Below are positions 30,158 to 30,202 of a stretch of 30,202 bases of DNA, piece by piece (the first letter of the stretch is position 1; the number at the start of each line of letters is the position of its first letter). A program made the translations under genes and the position numbers. This DNA is from JAGOSA01 sp043718505 (GTDB lineage Bacteria > Patescibacteriota > Minisyncoccia > Phycocordibacterales > UBA9973), in NCBI GenBank assembly GCA_043718505.1, contig JAYSVN010000052.1:1-30202 (forward strand). Reading direction: 5' to 3'. The notes under the pieces were generated by a model. That model saw nothing but the letters and a program-made list of their open reading frames with translations, made no database searches and was not told the DNA's origin.

Positions 30158-30202
30158 CTGGGTCGAAAAGCCAAAATGGAGAAATTTGACTTTTGTCGCT
30201 TC

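Noticed and set aside
30144..30202. Minus-strand frame ending FWLFDPEANP before the last terminator
   Set aside because: Only 18 codons are visible, too few to call a gene; recorded only in the terminator entry.
1..30202. tRNA, rRNA, CRISPR or insertion sequence
   Set aside because: I found no cloverleaf with TTCGA-type arm, no spaced repeats of array kind, and no transposase motif. The dense hairpins are terminators and leaders.

Overview
This window looks like chromosomal DNA of a Patescibacteria (CPR) bacterium, probably of the Parcubacteria/Paceibacteria side. That assignment is inference from gene content: a short MetRS without a C-terminal tRNA-binding domain, a shortened RecO, an archaeal/eukaryotic-type IleRS, an alpha2-type GlyRS, DUF4349, an M16 peptidase, an AI-2E-family permease and many small hypothetical proteins. 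Reading frames use the standard code. I see no rRNA, tRNA, CRISPR array, insertion sequence or phage structural gene.

Layout. Positions 1-418 (minus) hold the start of rpsF behind a structured leader that resembles an S6 leader. At 617-1735 (plus) is a lone isocitrate dehydrogenase. From 1777 to 23871 everything is on the minus strand. In transcription order within that block: dut, argS and a DUF4349 protein; a DUF4406-like protein on its own promoter; a tight seven-gene run ileS - cyclodipeptide-synthase-like - flavin-reductase-fold protein - GNAT - kinase-like - HAD - recO; a 642-residue membrane-anchored exported protein and glyS; an M16 peptidase; an AI-2E permease and metG; an isolated basic 171-residue protein; and tatD, a PQQ-type propeller and a small ORF. 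Positions 23966-27708 (plus) are a DNA-precursor island: duplicated DUF1599 protein, an 84-residue unknown, a two-domain ThyX relative, dCMP deaminase and a P-loop NMP-kinase-like protein. dut diverges from it next door. Positions 27760-30202 (minus) hold a 2OG-Fe(II) oxygenase-like protein, rplK, nusG and secE.

The most unusual content is the ileS operon. Its IleRS (1167 residues) carries a complete histidine-phosphatase domain (RHGE, a second Arg, Glu, and THGG) inserted in the catalytic domain between the CP1 editing region and KMSKS. The next gene, one base downstream, has the catalytic-residue layout of a tRNA-dependent cyclodipeptide synthase of the XYP subfamily. It is followed without promoters by a flavoprotein-fold gene, an acetyltransferase, a degenerate kinase-like protein and an atypical HAD protein. 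An uncharacterised aminoacyl-tRNA-consuming pathway is possible, but this is inference.

Expression signals are clear. Several sigma70-type promoters with 16-17 bp spacers can be read. At least six genes have a TATAAT-like box, often with an extended TGn, ending only 6-8 nt before the start codon, which suggests leaderless mRNAs. Shine-Dalgarno sequences are scarce. Most transcription units end in recognisable intrinsic terminators.
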